From contig DLVS01000124.1 of the NCBI GenBank assembly GCA_003445095.1, positions 1 through 7,036 of the forward strand: 7,036 nt of DNA, given 5' to 3'. The stretch is from Verrucomicrobiales bacterium. Its GTDB lineage: Bacteria > Verrucomicrobiota > Verrucomicrobiia > Limisphaerales > UBA9464. The notes under the pieces were generated by a model. The model ran no database searches, was not told the origin of the DNA, and saw only the letters and a program-made list of their open reading frames with translations. Shown here piece after piece: positions 6,521 through 7,036 of the stretch. The position numbers and the translations under genes were made by a program. Positions within the stretch are counted from its first letter, which is position 1. Every line of letters begins with the position of its first letter.

Positions 6521-7036
6521 TTACGCGGCGTCCTTTTGGCGCAAGGTGACCTGCGTGATGTCACCGAAACTGACCGACACTTCTTGGCCGTTGGCGGTCT
6601 TAAAGTGCGCATCGTTCGACGAGATCCGACTGATCCGCGAAGCCACCACGCTGCTGCGTCCCGCCGAAACATCCAGCACGAGATCGCGATCAGCGTCAGT
6701 CGTCACCACGCGGAAGAAGCTCGGGAACTGCGTCTCGAAAAATCGACGATTGAACGTGGTTTCGCCCCGCTTGAAGACTTTTGGGATGCCGTCGGCAGTA
6801 GCGCCACCAGCGGCTGATTTTGCCAGCCCGAGCGCGGCGGCAGCACCCGACCGAGCGGACTCGCCGGCGGACGTTGGTGCGCTGACGGAGGTTTGGGCGA
6901 CTGCGGCTTCGGTGGCACTTTCAGTCTCTGGCTGTGCCTTCCGAGGGAGAATGAGGAAGATCAGCCAACCCAGCACCGGGGCGACCGCGGACAAGCCACA
7001 AACTACCGCCACAGGACGCCACTTGAATCGAGCCAC
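6521..7036 (-). CDS. Membrane-anchored hypothetical protein, at window edge (171 aa visible)
   Basis: The visible product has a hydrophobic segment at about residues 8-30 (PVAVVCGLSAVAPVLGWLIFLIL), then a basic stop (PRK), an Ala/Ser/Glu-rich linker (about 34-80), and a compact C-terminal region (84-169). The last contains FKRGETTFNRRFFETQFPSFFRVV, ADRDLVLDVSAGRSSVVASRISRISSNDAHF and EVSVSFGDITQVTLRQKDA. I recall similar C-terminal segments in Verrucomicrobia hypothetical proteins but know no function. The first visible codon is GTG at 7036-7034; since the frame is open at the edge, this may be an internal Val and the true start may lie outside, possibly with a further domain. It is the first visible gene of the putative four-gene minus-strand operon and ends 34 bases before the kinase start. 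The coding call is fairly strong, from the membrane segment, domain layout and strand context; the function is unknown. Confidence 0.75.
   Translation of the reverse strand: MARFKWRPVAVVCGLSAVAPVLGWLIFLILPRKAQPETESATEAAVAQTSVSAPTSAGESARSGAAAALGLAKSAAGGATADGIPKVFKRGETTFNRRFFETQFPSFFRVVTTDADRDLVLDVSAGRSSVVASRISRISSNDAHFKTANGQEVSVSFGDITQVTLRQKDAA

Overview
The window looks like chromosomal DNA from a GC-rich bacterium of the PVC group, most likely a verrucomicrobium of the Pedosphaera/Limisphaerales kind. This is inferred from remembered protein similarity, not from a search. The pointers are the short-LID nucleoside monophosphate kinase with an SCGEAFR segment, the LolA-like 'lipoprotein-sorting' protein, a secreted Cys-type arylsulfatase, and general-secretion/pilus ATPase genes scattered as single units. 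Recognisable Shine-Dalgarno sequences are absent or weak at nearly every start.

Layout, plus strand (1-4681): the 3' end of thiC, carrying the C-terminal iron-sulfur Cys cluster. Then a complete exported arylsulfatase, followed by a GC-rich hairpin. Next comes a previously untracked relic of a HAD-family phosphatase lipoprotein: an in-frame TAG just after the lipobox, a Thr-to-Pro change in the catalytic DxDxT motif, and loss of everything after the first quarter to third of the usual domain. A class I SAM-dependent methyltransferase follows, then 272 bp of non-coding DNA, then a GspE/PilB-type ATPase without the usual N-terminal domain.

Layout, minus strand (7036-4772, read right to left): a probable four-gene operon converging on the ATPase gene. 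It holds a membrane-anchored hypothetical protein running to the window edge, an adenylate-kinase-like enzyme that probably starts at a GTG, a 65-residue single-pass membrane protein with a Cys-Gly-Cys motif, and a secreted LolA-like protein. An imperfect hairpin sits where the two convergent transcripts end.

How they work together: ThiC makes the pyrimidine of thiamine and has no visible link to its neighbours. The sulfatase and the HAD relic may be the remains of one sulfated-substrate or phosphate-scavenging unit. The minus-strand set has three envelope-type products around one soluble nucleotide kinase, an odd but apparently real arrangement. I see no CRISPR array, tRNA, rRNA, insertion sequence, phage gene or defence system, and no strong candidate for a new multi-gene system. 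The points most worth a second look are the HAD relic, the kinase/membrane-protein operon and the N-terminally minimal secretion ATPase.
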